A stretch of DNA of 19,443 nucleotides. Source: an uncultured Ideonella sp. (GTDB lineage: Bacteria; Pseudomonadota; Gammaproteobacteria; Burkholderiales; Burkholderiaceae). How positions within the stretch are numbered: the first letter of the stretch is position 1; each line of letters begins with the position of its first letter. Positions 5,521 through 12,954 of this stretch are shown piece after piece. The notes under the pieces are model-generated. The model worked only from the letters and a program-made list of their open reading frames with translations, made no database searches and was not told the origin of the DNA. A program made the position numbers and the translations under genes. The stretch lies in assembly GCA_946479475.1 (NCBI GenBank), contig CAMLGG010000079.1, forward strand, positions 1-19,443, in the 5' to 3' direction.

Positions 5521-8362
5521 ATTCGCCGCTCAGGCGGCAGCGCTGCTGGAAGGTGGCGCCCTGCCGCCGCCCCCCTCGCCGGCCGAAGCCATCGCCCTCG
5601 CCTGGGCCTTGAAGGACGCCTGCTACGCCGCGTGGAGCAGCGAGCCCCGCCGCGCGGCAGTCGCAGCCCGCCGCTTGCAGGACTGGCTCGCGCTGCTGCA
5701 ATCGGCCCGGCCCGCTGAGGACTGGCGCGAGGTCGGTGCCCTCGCGGCCTGGACACGCGGCATCGCGGAGGTGACCGAGGGCCGCATGGCCGACGCCGTG
5801 CCCGCCTTCGATGCCGCGGCGGCCGATTTCGCGGTGCTCGGCCTGCCCGGTCCCGCGGCCCAGACCCGGGTCCCGAAGATCATGGCGCTGGGCATGCTCG
5901 GACGGCACGCCGAGGCCCAGTCCTGCGCCGAGCAGACCCAGAAAGCCTTCCTGGACCTTGGCGACTGGCACGCAGCCGCCAAGGTCGGCCTGAACCTCGG
6001 CAGCCTGAACCTTCGGCTGGACAGCTATGCCCTCGCCGCGCGGCACTACCGCGAGGCGGCGAGGCTGTTCGCGCGTGCCGGCGACAGCGAGCACTCCGTC
6101 ATGGCCGACATCGGCCTGGCCGATGCGCTCGCCGCGCTGGGCGATCTCGACGAAGCCGAGCGCATCTACACCCGGGCCGGCGCACGCGCCGCGGCCCACG
6201 GCCTGCCGGTGCTGCAGGCCCTGGTCCACGAGTCGGTCGCGCTGCTGGAGCTTTCACGCGGCCGGTACGGCGCCGCCCTGGCGGGCTTCGAGAGATCACG
6301 CGCTGCCTACGAAGCGCTGGCCATGCCGCAGCACCTCGCCATCGCCGAGAAGCAACTGGCCGACGCCTACCTCGAGCTGCGCCTCTTGCCCGAGGCTCAG
6401 CGCCTGCACCGGGTCGCCCTGGCCCAGTTCGAGCGCCTGCAGATGCCCGACGACCGGGCCTGGACGCTGGCCCAGCTGGGCCGGGGGCTGGCGTTGCTGG
6501 GCCAGGCCGAGGAGGCGGGCGCCGCCTTCGACGAAGCCCACCGGCTGTTCGATGCCCAGGGCAACGCCGCGGGCCGCGGCGCCTTGGCCCTGGCGAAAGC
6601 CCATCTCGCCCTGGCTAGGCAGGACGCGGTGGCAGCCCTGGACGCCGCCCGGGCCGCGATCGACGCGTTCGGGGAGGCCGGGGCGGACGATGGCGCCGCA
6701 CGTGCCGCCCTGGCCCAGGCAGAGGCCCTGCACCTGGCCGGCCGAACCGCCGAAGCGCGAGCCACCTTCGAAGCCGCCCTGGCCGAGGCGCGCCGGCAGC
6801 GCCGCCTGGCTGCCGAGGTGCAGGCCCTGGTCGGCCTGGCATCGACGCAGCAGGCGACGGGCGAGGAGGCGTCCGCGCGGGCCGGCTTCGAATCCGCCGT
6901 GGCACTGTTCGAGGACCTTCGCCTGGCCCTGCCCGGCGACGAGATCCGCCGCGCCTTCTTCTCGGACCAGCTCCGTCCCTATCGCGCCCTCCTTTGCTAC
7001 GCGCTGGCCGACCATGAGCAGGCTCCATCGCCCGTGCATGCAGCTGAGGCGCTGCGCGCGGCCGACCGCCTGCGCGCCCGCACCCTCAGCGAGCGCCTGG
7101 CCGTCGGCGTGGCCGAGGAGGCGCCTGCAGACGGCGAAACGGCCGCCCTGCGGGCTCGCGTGAGCTGGCTGGCACGACGCGCGGCGGGCCTGGAGGACGA
7201 CGAGCAGGCGCCTTCGCCGGCCCTGCGCGAAGAGCTGCAGGCCAGCGAGCAGCGCCTGCTGGAGAGGGTGCGCCGGCAGCGCCTGGCGCATGCCGGCGCA
7301 GCGAAGGCAGCGGGGGCCGGCCCGGTCGACGTGGGCCGCCTGGCCGCCGCGCTCGGCCCGGGTGAAGGCCTGGTCGAGTACGGCCTCGCAGGAGACGAAC
7401 TCTTCGCCTGCGTGGCTCGCGCCGAAGGCATCACCGTGCACCGGCGCCTGGCCACCTGGCCGGCGGTCCTGCAGGCGGTGCAGGCCGCCCGCTTCCAGCT
7501 GGAGGCGCTGCGGCACGGCGCCGCCTCGTCGCTGCAGGACCGCTTGGCCGCCCTGGCGGCACGTTGCGATGCGCGGCTGGCGCAGGTCCACGAACTGGTA
7601 TGGGCGCCGCTGGCGCCGGCGCTCGAAGGCATCCAGCGTGCGTTGCTCGTCGTGCCGCCACCACTGTCGGCCCTGCCTTTCGCCGCGCTGCACGACGGCC
7701 GCGCGCCGCTGGCCGAGCGCCTGGAGCTCGCCTCGGTGCCGAGCGCGGCCCACGCTGCCGCCCGCTCGGGCGGTGCACTGCCAGCCGCCGGCGGCCCGGC
7801 GCTCGTGCTCGGCGAATCCAGCCGGCTGCCGCACGCAGGCGACGAAGCGAGGGCGGTGGCCGCAGCCTGGCCCGGTGCGGACCTGCGGCTCGACGCCGAA
7901 GCCACGGTCGGATTGCTGCGCTCGCCGGCCGCGGCTTCGGCCGGCGTCCTGCACCTCGCCTGCCACGCGCAGTTCCGCTCGGACAGCCCGAGTTTCTCGG
8001 CACTGCACCTGGCCGACGGCGCCCTCACCGCCGAGCAGGTGGAGTCGCTGCGGCTTTCGGCGGGCGTGGTGGTCCTCAGCGGTTGCGAGACCTCCGGCAA
8101 TGACGAAGCCAGTCGCGCCGCGGGCGGCGACGAGTGGGTCGGCCTGGTCCGCGCCTTCCTGCTGGCGGGCGCCGGCCGCGTCGTGGCCAGCCTGTGGCCG
8201 GTCGACGACCGCATCACCGCCGGCTTCATGGCGAGTCTGTATGCCGGCCTGGCCGCGGGCCGCCCGCCAGCAACGGCCCTGCGAGAGGCGCAACTCGCCG
8301 TGCGGGCCGCGCATCCCCACCCTTTCCACTGGGCCGCCTTCGCGCTGTACGGCGGCTGGTGA
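5504..8362 (+). CDS. TPR-CHAT domain protease
   Basis: A 952-residue cytoplasmic protein. Residues about 75-470 are a long array of helical hairpins with TPR signatures (for example AARHYREAARLFARAGD, LGDLDEAERIYTRAG and LGRGLALLGQAEEAGAAFDEAH). A charged helical linker follows (about 500-605), then a C-terminal CHAT domain (about 606-952). CHAT domains are caspase/separase-related cysteine peptidases with a His-Cys dyad. Both residues are present: H821 in LACHA and C861 in VVLSGCETS. Further CHAT landmarks are SLWPVDD, the ALREAQLAV helix and the closing HPFHWAAFALYG. The ATG overlaps the end of the preceding gene by 17 bases, so the pair is tightly coupled. TPR arrays usually bind the partner or trigger that controls the peptidase. 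Codon and base composition match the neighbours, with no sign of recent acquisition. Confidence 0.93.
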   Translation: MAKPAEFAAQAAALLEGGALPPPPSPAEAIALAWALKDACYAAWSSEPRRAAVAARRLQDWLALLQSARPAEDWREVGALAAWTRGIAEVTEGRMADAVPAFDAAAADFAVLGLPGPAAQTRVPKIMALGMLGRHAEAQSCAEQTQKAFLDLGDWHAAAKVGLNLGSLNLRLDSYALAARHYREAARLFARAGDSEHSVMADIGLADALAALGDLDEAERIYTRAGARAAAHGLPVLQALVHESVALLELSRGRYGAALAGFERSRAAYEALAMPQHLAIAEKQLADAYLELRLLPEAQRLHRVALAQFERLQMPDDRAWTLAQLGRGLALLGQAEEAGAAFDEAHRLFDAQGNAAGRGALALAKAHLALARQDAVAALDAARAAIDAFGEAGADDGAARAALAQAEALHLAGRTAEARATFEAALAEARRQRRLAAEVQALVGLASTQQATGEEASARAGFESAVALFEDLRLALPGDEIRRAFFSDQLRPYRALLCYALADHEQAPSPVHAAEALRAADRLRARTLSERLAVGVAEEAPADGETAALRARVSWLARRAAGLEDDEQAPSPALREELQASEQRLLERVRRQRLAHAGAAKAAGAGPVDVGRLAAALGPGEGLVEYGLAGDELFACVARAEGITVHRRLATWPAVLQAVQAARFQLEALRHGAASSLQDRLAALAARCDARLAQVHELVWAPLAPALEGIQRALLVVPPPLSALPFAALHDGRAPLAERLELASVPSAAHAAARSGGALPAAGGPALVLGESSRLPHAGDEARAVAAAWPGADLRLDAEATVGLLRSPAAASAGVLHLACHAQFRSDSPSFSALHLADGALTAEQVESLRLSAGVVVLSGCETSGNDEASRAAGGDEWVGLVRAFLLAGAGRVVASLWPVDDRITAGFMASLYAGLAAGRPPATALREAQLAVRAAHPHPFHWAAFALYGGW

Positions 8363-8481
8363 AGCCGGCCTCAGCCAATTGTTGAGCCGGGAAGGGAAGG
8401 TTCTGGCCCAAGCGCGCGTACCTTCGTGTATCAACACGGAGCGCGCCGCCTCTGTTGCGCGTCGAAGACCGTTGCTGAACC

Positions 8482-8488
8482 GAGGTGG
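8482..8488 (+). promoter_or_regulatory. Ribosome binding site of the S8 protease gene
   Basis: GAGGTGG ends three bases before ATG 8492, with its GAGG core six bases away. It decides for ATG 8492 over the upstream in-frame GTG at 8426, and a signal peptide follows the ATG. Confidence 0.75.
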
Positions 8489-8491
8489 CCC

Positions 8492-9820
8492 ATGCGCGTC
8501 GTCAGATCTTCTCCTTCCCGCCCTTCGCGACAGGCCCAGGTGCTGCGCGGGGTGACAGCTGCTGCGCTCAGCGCGATTTCGCTGGCTGCCGGCGCGAAGG
8601 ATCCCAAGGACCCGTACCTCCCCGGCGAGATCCTGGTGCGCCTGCACACGGCGGCCGCCATCGGGCCCGTGATGACGCAGCATCACCTGAGCCTCGTCTC
8701 GCAGTCGGGGCAGCGCCCCCTCTTCAGGCTGGACGTGCAGGACGGCATGCCCGTGCCCGACAAGGTCGCCGAGCTGCTGCTGGATCCGGAGGTCATCGCG
8801 GCCGAGGCCAACGTGCAGCCGCGCTCGCCCGAGGCGCGCAAGAACGTGGTCTGGGCCATAGGCACCGAGACCGAGTACCACGAGCAATGGGCGCCTGCCG
8901 CGATGCGCCTGGCCGAGGCGCATGCCCTCACGCAGGGCGCCGGCGTGCGGGTCGCGGTGCTGGACACCGGCGTCGACCCGACGCATCCCGCGCTGGCCGG
9001 CAAGCTGCTGCCCGGACACGACTTCGTCGACGCCGACGACGACCCGAGCGAGGAAGGCACCCGCGACGACCCGGGCTTCGGCCACGGCACGCACGTCGCG
9101 GGCCTCGTCGCGCTGGCCGCGCCCGCGGCGAAGATCATCCCGCTGCGGGTGCTCGACCCCGCCGGGCGTGGCAGCGTATGGACGCTGCAGTCAGCGCTGC
9201 TGTACGCGATGGACCCCGACGACAACCCGGCCACGGACGACGGTGCGCACGTGGTCAACATGAGCCTGGGCACACTGGACCGCACCCGAATCATGGACGC
9301 CGTGATGACCCTGGCCGCCTGCGTGATCCCGAAGCAGACCGCCAGGCCCGACACCGATTACAGCGACCCCGGCTACGACGCCGACAAGGCGCGCTGCGCG
9401 GCCAGGCACGGCGCGGTGATCCTCGCGGCGGCCGGCAACGAAGGCAACGACCGCGTGAAGGAGTACCCCGCGGCCGAAGGCACCTATGGCCTGGCCCCGG
9501 TCGGCGCGAGCGCCGAGAACCACCGCTTCGCCGACTTCAGCAACAAGGGCTCGTGGGTCGACATCGCGGCGCCGGGCGACAAGATCACCAGCACCGTCCC
9601 GGGAGGGTATGGCACCTGGAGCGGCACCTCGATGGCCTCGCCGCTGGCCGCGGGCGTGGCCGCGCTGGTGAGGGCGCAGTCGCCGAAGCTCAAGCCGCGC
9701 GACGTGGCGCGGCGCCTGCAGGACACCGGCGCCCAGCTTTGCGGCAAGACCAACACCGTGCAGGTCGACGCGCTGGCCGCAGTAACCAACAAGGTGGCCC
9801 CTCCGCTGACCTGCAAGTGA
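8492..9820 (+). CDS. Exported subtilisin-like serine protease (S8 family)
   Basis: A 442-residue protein. Residues 1-35 form an arginine-rich signal peptide with a short hydrophobic core. A propeptide-like segment follows (YLPGEILVRLH, then VAELLLDPEVIAAEANVQP, about 40-110), resembling the inhibitor propeptides of subtilases. The catalytic domain has the full triad: D158 in VAVLDTGVD, H198 in GHGTHVAG and S380 in SGTSMASP. The oxyanion asparagine is N316 in AAAGNEGND. A cysteine near 434-442 and others at internal sites could form disulfides after export. It should act in the periplasm or outside the cell. It lies 129 bases after the CHAT protease on the same strand and may have its own promoter in that gap. 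A strong hairpin terminator follows. It could mature or degrade the neighbouring exported HAF-repeat or small proteins; that is inference. Confidence 0.95.
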   Translation: MRVVRSSPSRPSRQAQVLRGVTAAALSAISLAAGAKDPKDPYLPGEILVRLHTAAAIGPVMTQHHLSLVSQSGQRPLFRLDVQDGMPVPDKVAELLLDPEVIAAEANVQPRSPEARKNVVWAIGTETEYHEQWAPAAMRLAEAHALTQGAGVRVAVLDTGVDPTHPALAGKLLPGHDFVDADDDPSEEGTRDDPGFGHGTHVAGLVALAAPAAKIIPLRVLDPAGRGSVWTLQSALLYAMDPDDNPATDDGAHVVNMSLGTLDRTRIMDAVMTLAACVIPKQTARPDTDYSDPGYDADKARCAARHGAVILAAAGNEGNDRVKEYPAAEGTYGLAPVGASAENHRFADFSNKGSWVDIAAPGDKITSTVPGGYGTWSGTSMASPLAAGVAALVRAQSPKLKPRDVARRLQDTGAQLCGKTNTVQVDALAAVTNKVAPPLTCK

Positions 9821-9836
9821 TCGTCCAACGCATGAA

Positions 9837-9867
9837 GAAGGCGGCCTCGAGGGCCGCCTTCCTTCTT
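9837..9867 (+). terminator. Rho-independent terminator shared by convergent genes
   Basis: A stem of ten base pairs (GAAGGCGGCC at 9837-9846 with GGCCGCCTTC at 9852-9861) closes a five-base loop and is followed by CTTCTT. On the opposite strand the stem is followed by TTCATGC. It lies between the S8 protease stop and the stop of the small exported protein and probably works in both directions. Confidence 0.8.
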
Positions 9868-9883
9868 GGTGCTTCCGGCAGGT

Positions 9884-10267
9884 TCAGCGCTTGCGGCAAT
9901 CCACCGTCTTGCTCGCGACCACGTTGCCCGCCTCGTCCAGCAGCGTGCCGGTGGCCTGGCCGTTGACGATGAAGTTCTTGGCAATCTCGGTGGCGCCGCG
10001 GCGCACATCGCGCCGGTTGGAGTCGAAGTCGAACTCGACCTCGTCGCCGATGGTCGGCTTCAGTTCAGTCTGGGCGCTGTTGCCGCCCGAGGCAAGCCGG
10101 GCGGAGTAGTTGCCGGACGGCAGGTTGCTTCCGTCCACCGAGGCCTTGGAGCGGTCCGAACGGACCTCGCAGCGCACACGCAGGGCGGCGCTTGCATCGA
10201 CGGCGAACAGGCCCAGGGCCGACAGGGTGGCGAGCAGGCCCAGCGAGCGGGACAGGGTGAGGGACAT
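9884..10267 (-). CDS. Small exported protein of unknown function
   Basis: A 127-residue protein with a clear signal peptide (1-27, ending DASA). The mature 100 residues are strand-rich and polar, with exactly two cysteines at its ends (C33 in RVRCEV and C124 in TVDCRKR), which could form a disulfide closing the domain. Between them are GSNLPSGNYSARLASG, then VEFDFDSNRRDVRRGAT and NFIVNGQATGTLLDEAGNV, a pattern suggesting a beta-sandwich. I do not recognise a family. A GGAGA ribosome site (10277-10273) five bases upstream supports the ATG at 10267, while the upstream extension of the frame has no signal peptide. It is convergent with the S8 protease and divergent from the HAF-repeat remnant. 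The product is probably periplasmic or secreted and could be a substrate or partner of the neighbouring protease (inference). Confidence 0.85.
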   Translation of the reverse strand: MSLTLSRSLGLLATLSALGLFAVDASAALRVRCEVRSDRSKASVDGSNLPSGNYSARLASGGNSAQTELKPTIGDEVEFDFDSNRRDVRRGATEIAKNFIVNGQATGTLLDEAGNVVASKTVDCRKR

Positions 10268-10419
10268 GGCTTTCTCCGGTTGAGTGGTGTTTGGGGAACA
10301 TCGGACCGAAACCTTCCGGGGCTCGGTCTCCCACAGAGCACCCGGGCGGGAGCCAGATACATCAGAAGCGAATCGACTTCTGCGGTGGGACGGCCGCGCA
10401 CCTCGGGATTGCCAGGGAT

Positions 10420-10447
10420 TTGGCTGGGCGTCGCGTCTGCCTACAGT
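10420..10447 (+). promoter_or_regulatory. Candidate sigma-70 promoter of the HAF-repeat remnant
   Basis: TTGGCT (10420-10425) and TACAGT (10442-10447) each match four of six consensus bases and are 16 bases apart. A GGAGG ribosome site follows at 10476-10480. The pair is where a promoter for the downstream frame would be expected. Confidence 0.3.
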
Positions 10448-10484
10448 CGCTGGCTTCAGACCACCAACGACCTCCGGAGGCATC

Positions 10485-11006
10485 CTGCAATCCACCCCTG
10501 CTTCACCGGTCCGCTGCAGCGCCTTGCTGCCCGTGGCCGCGAGCTGGGATGCCGACGGCGTCATCCACGCGCTCGGCGGCCTGCCGGACGCGACGGAATC
10601 CGGAGCGTGGGGCATCAACCGCAGCGGGCTCGCCGTCGGCAACTCCAACCGCTGGGTGGGCAGCAACCGATACGACCACGCCGTGGCCTGGGTGGACGGC
10701 TCGGCCGTCGACCTCGACCCCGAGGCACCCGCCGGCGTACGCAGCACCGCCATGCAGGTCAACGACCAGGGCGAGATCGTCGGCTACAAGCTCAAGCCGA
10801 ATGGCGGCGTGGCCGCGCTCTACTGGCCCCGCTGGGACCACAAGCCGGTTCACTTGTCCGACCTCGTCGACGGCGGCTGCGAGGCCGGCGGCGAATCCTT
10901 CACCCTCGGCTATACGCGCGGGATCGACGGCCGCGGCGAGATCGTCTCGACCGGCGAGAGTGCCAGCGGGCGGACGGCGGCCTTCAGGCTCAGCCGTCGC
11001 CCTTAG
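10485..11006 (+). pseudogene. Shortened HAF-repeat paralogue, probable pseudogene
   Basis: An open frame of 173 codons. From WDADGVIHALGGLPD on it carries three HAF repeats (GINRSGLAVGNS, QVNDQGEIVGYK and GIDGRGEIVSTG). It ends in a segment alignable with the C-terminus of the protein at 3160-4242: YWP, then LVDGGCEAGG, LGYTRGI and AAFRLSRR correspond to VWP, LVANLCGGAN, LDYATAI and AGFVLTPR. It has about half the paralogue's repeats and joins the repeat region in mid-unit. A GGAGG ribosome site (10476-10480) sits just upstream, but the codons at the right distance are ATC and CTG, not a normal start. The frame is open back to an ATG at 10284, but that stretch has no HAF or signal-peptide character. 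Best reading: an internal deletion plus start-codon loss. A working gene starting at CTG is possible. Confidence 0.6.
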
Positions 11007-11012
11007 GGCCTG

Positions 11013-12110
11013 TCAGCCCGCGCTGGCGACGCCCGCGGGCGCGGGCCGCGGCGTGCAGAGCTCGCCCGCCGCCCACAGCAGCGCGACCACACCGAGCGCA
11101 CCTGCGGCAAGCGCGCCGCCGGAAAGCCGGTGCGCGAACCACAGCAGCCACAGGGTCGCCGCCATCGCCGCCAGGAACACCGCTCCGGCGGCCCATTGGC
11201 GGACCGGGCTCAGCGGCGGGTCGTAGGCGCTGCGGCGCAGGTCGAAGGGCTCGCCGGGGAACTGCGCCGCCACGTCGGCGGGCCGCCAGCCCGGCGGCGC
11301 GAACCAGCGCCTGATCTTGTCAGGCCAACGGCGCGTGTGCCAGCTGTCGCGTGCAAGCTCGGCATAGAAGTTCAGGTTGGCCCAGACCGGGTTCCAGCTG
11401 CGCAGCGGCTTGACGGTGCCGTAGACGCAGGGCTCGGCGTCGTCCTCCTCCGCGAAGGTGCCGAACAGGCGGTCCCAGACGATCAGGATGCCGCCGTAGT
11501 TCCGGTCAAGGTACCTCTCGTTGACGGCGTGGTGCACGCGGTGGTTGGAGGGCGAGCAGAACCAGCGGTCGAACCAGCCCAGCTTGCCGATCTGCTGGGT
11601 GTGGACCCAGTACTGGTAGAGCAGGTCGACCAGGGCCACCACGCCGAAGACCAGCGGCGGGAAGCCCAGCAGGGCCATCGGCAGGTAGAACAGCCAGCCC
11701 GCAATCCAGCCGGACGAGGTCTGGCGCAGGGCCGTCGAGAGGTTGTAGTCCTCGCTCTGGTGGTGCACCGAGTGCGCCGCCCACAGCAGCGCCATGGTGT
11801 GGCCGAAGCGGTGCAGCCAGTAGTAGCAGAAGTCGTAGGCGAGCAGGCCGGTCAACCACACCCACGGCGCGTCGGCCGGCAGCCTCGTCAGCGCCGCGTG
11901 GTCGTAGACCCAGGTGTAGATGCCGATCGCGGCGAGCTTGGTGAACAGGCCCGTCACCTGGCTCATCATGCCGAGCCCGATGCTGCTGAAGGCATCGGCC
12001 AGGCGGTAGGTGTTGCGGCCGCGCGCACAGCCCACGGCGAACTCGATCGCGATCAAGCCGAGGAAGACGGGCGTCGCGAGGACGATGACTTGGGCGGGTG
12101 TCAGGCTCAT
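11013..12110 (-). CDS. Sterol desaturase / fatty acid hydroxylase family membrane protein
   Basis: A 365-residue integral membrane protein. The di-iron histidine clusters of the family are present: HRFGH (100-104), HSVHH (113-117) and HRVHH (190-194). Hydrophobic segments lie near 7-27, 42-68, 83-98, 134-168 and, after the catalytic domain, 305-326 and 333-350. Family members are oxygen-dependent enzymes that hydroxylate or desaturate lipid chains, with iron held by the histidines on the cytoplasmic face. The substrate here cannot be read from sequence. The C-terminal extension with two additional membrane helices is longer than the minimal domain. The ATG at 12110 starts directly with a hydrophobic segment; no strong ribosome site is visible. 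The gene is convergent with the HAF-repeat remnant, six bases between the stops, and appears to be a single-gene unit. Confidence 0.9.
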   Translation of the reverse strand: MSLTPAQVIVLATPVFLGLIAIEFAVGCARGRNTYRLADAFSSIGLGMMSQVTGLFTKLAAIGIYTWVYDHAALTRLPADAPWVWLTGLLAYDFCYYWLHRFGHTMALLWAAHSVHHQSEDYNLSTALRQTSSGWIAGWLFYLPMALLGFPPLVFGVVALVDLLYQYWVHTQQIGKLGWFDRWFCSPSNHRVHHAVNERYLDRNYGGILIVWDRLFGTFAEEDDAEPCVYGTVKPLRSWNPVWANLNFYAELARDSWHTRRWPDKIRRWFAPPGWRPADVAAQFPGEPFDLRRSAYDPPLSPVRQWAAGAVFLAAMAATLWLLWFAHRLSGGALAAGALGVVALLWAAGELCTPRPAPAGVASAG

Positions 12111-12318
12111 GGCGGCTGCGGTCGAGAAGCCATCATCCGCGCTTGCCGCGCCCCGCGGCAGGGCGCATCGGGAAAGCACCAGTGCGATCGGCGCGAACGG
12201 GCCGGCCGGTTGCGACTTCGTGCGCGTACCGCGCCTGGCGAAGGCTTCAAGCCTGCCTCGTGCGGGCCGATAGCGGGGGCACGGCAGCCACGAGCCGCCG
12301 GACACCCCGACGCCCTTC

Positions 12319-12954
12319 ATGCCCTCCCGTTGCGCTGCCCTGTTCTCTTGCGCCCTGTCGGCCGCCTTGTGTGCCTGCAGCCCGTCGCCGCACGGCGTGG
12401 AGCTGGCCGCCGCCGCGGCCCTCGCCACGTCCCCCCGCCCCACTGTCGACGCCGGGCGCCATGCCGCGCCGGGGCAGCCCTCGCCAACCGCCGACCCGAT
12501 CGCTACGGACCTGTCCTCGGCGGCTGCCGTTCGCGCCGAAGCGCGGACCCGCCCGGGCCCGAGACCGGCGGCCCTGGCGCTGGCCACCCATCCCGCCCCT
12601 GGCGAAGCCGACGTGCCCTTCGCCGAGCCCGGCGGCCTGGGACCGGCGGTGTCCGTGCAACTGGCCGATCCGGACGCGGCCGGCGCGGCGCCAAGCCACC
12701 TGCTCGTCTGGGAGTTCGAGCTGCGCGGGCCGGACGGCGAGCTGGTGCCCTCGCAGGTGCTGGCCGGCGGCGCTGCAGAGAGCGGCCGCGTGGCGCTGAT
12801 CAACGATGCCGGGCTGGCCGAGGGCTCGCTGGTGCTGGTGCCCCTGGCTCCCCTGGAACCGGGCGCCACCTACACCGCCTACTTCACGGCCCGCCGAGCC
12901 GGCACGGGCGAGCCGGTGACCCGTGCCTGGCCCTTCACGACCGCGGACGGCTGA
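12319..12954 (+). CDS. Putative lipoprotein with a C-terminal Ig-like domain
   Basis: A 211-residue protein. The N-terminus has a hydrophobic stretch ending LCAC with C20 as the likely lipidated cysteine, so it is probably a lipoprotein, although the residue at -2 is an unusual cysteine. Residues about 25-80 are low-complexity, rich in alanine and proline, and probably disordered. Residues about 84-208 (HPAPGEADVPF, PAVSVQLADPD, VPLAPLEPGATYTAYFTA and a closing PFTTA) resemble the beta-domain found after the CAP/SCP domain in some proteobacterial lipoproteins. No CAP domain is present here. The function is unknown. The ATG has no clear ribosome site. The stop codon directly abuts the stop of the opposing phosphatase gene. 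Confidence 0.65.
   Translation: MPSRCAALFSCALSAALCACSPSPHGVELAAAAALATSPRPTVDAGRHAAPGQPSPTADPIATDLSSAAAVRAEARTRPGPRPAALALATHPAPGEADVPFAEPGGLGPAVSVQLADPDAAGAAPSHLLVWEFELRGPDGELVPSQVLAGGAAESGRVALINDAGLAEGSLVLVPLAPLEPGATYTAYFTARRAGTGEPVTRAWPFTTADG

Noticed and set aside
8365..8390. Possible terminator between the CHAT and S8 genes
   Set aside because: The stem is two four-pair blocks with a bulge and no T-run; too weak to call, so the two genes may be co-transcribed.
8426..8491. Longer S8 protease start at GTG 8426
   Set aside because: The added 22 residues break the signal-peptide layout, while ATG 8492 has a strong ribosome site.
6296..9094. Very long open frame on the minus strand (932 codons) antisense to the TPR-CHAT and S8 genes
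   Set aside because: Composition is Arg/Gln/Gly-rich low-complexity with no domain, and the opposite strand encodes complete catalytic motifs. It is a GC-bias shadow.
4297..9820. CRISPR-linked origin of the TPR-CHAT gene
   Set aside because: No repeat-spacer array and no Cas-type protein is present anywhere in the window; the link is only by analogy of the protease and sigma pair.
10284..10484. Use of ATG 10284 as the start of the second HAF-repeat frame
   Set aside because: The added 67 codons have no signal peptide or HAF character and would overlap the divergent promoter region; the ribosome site lies much further down at 10476-10480.
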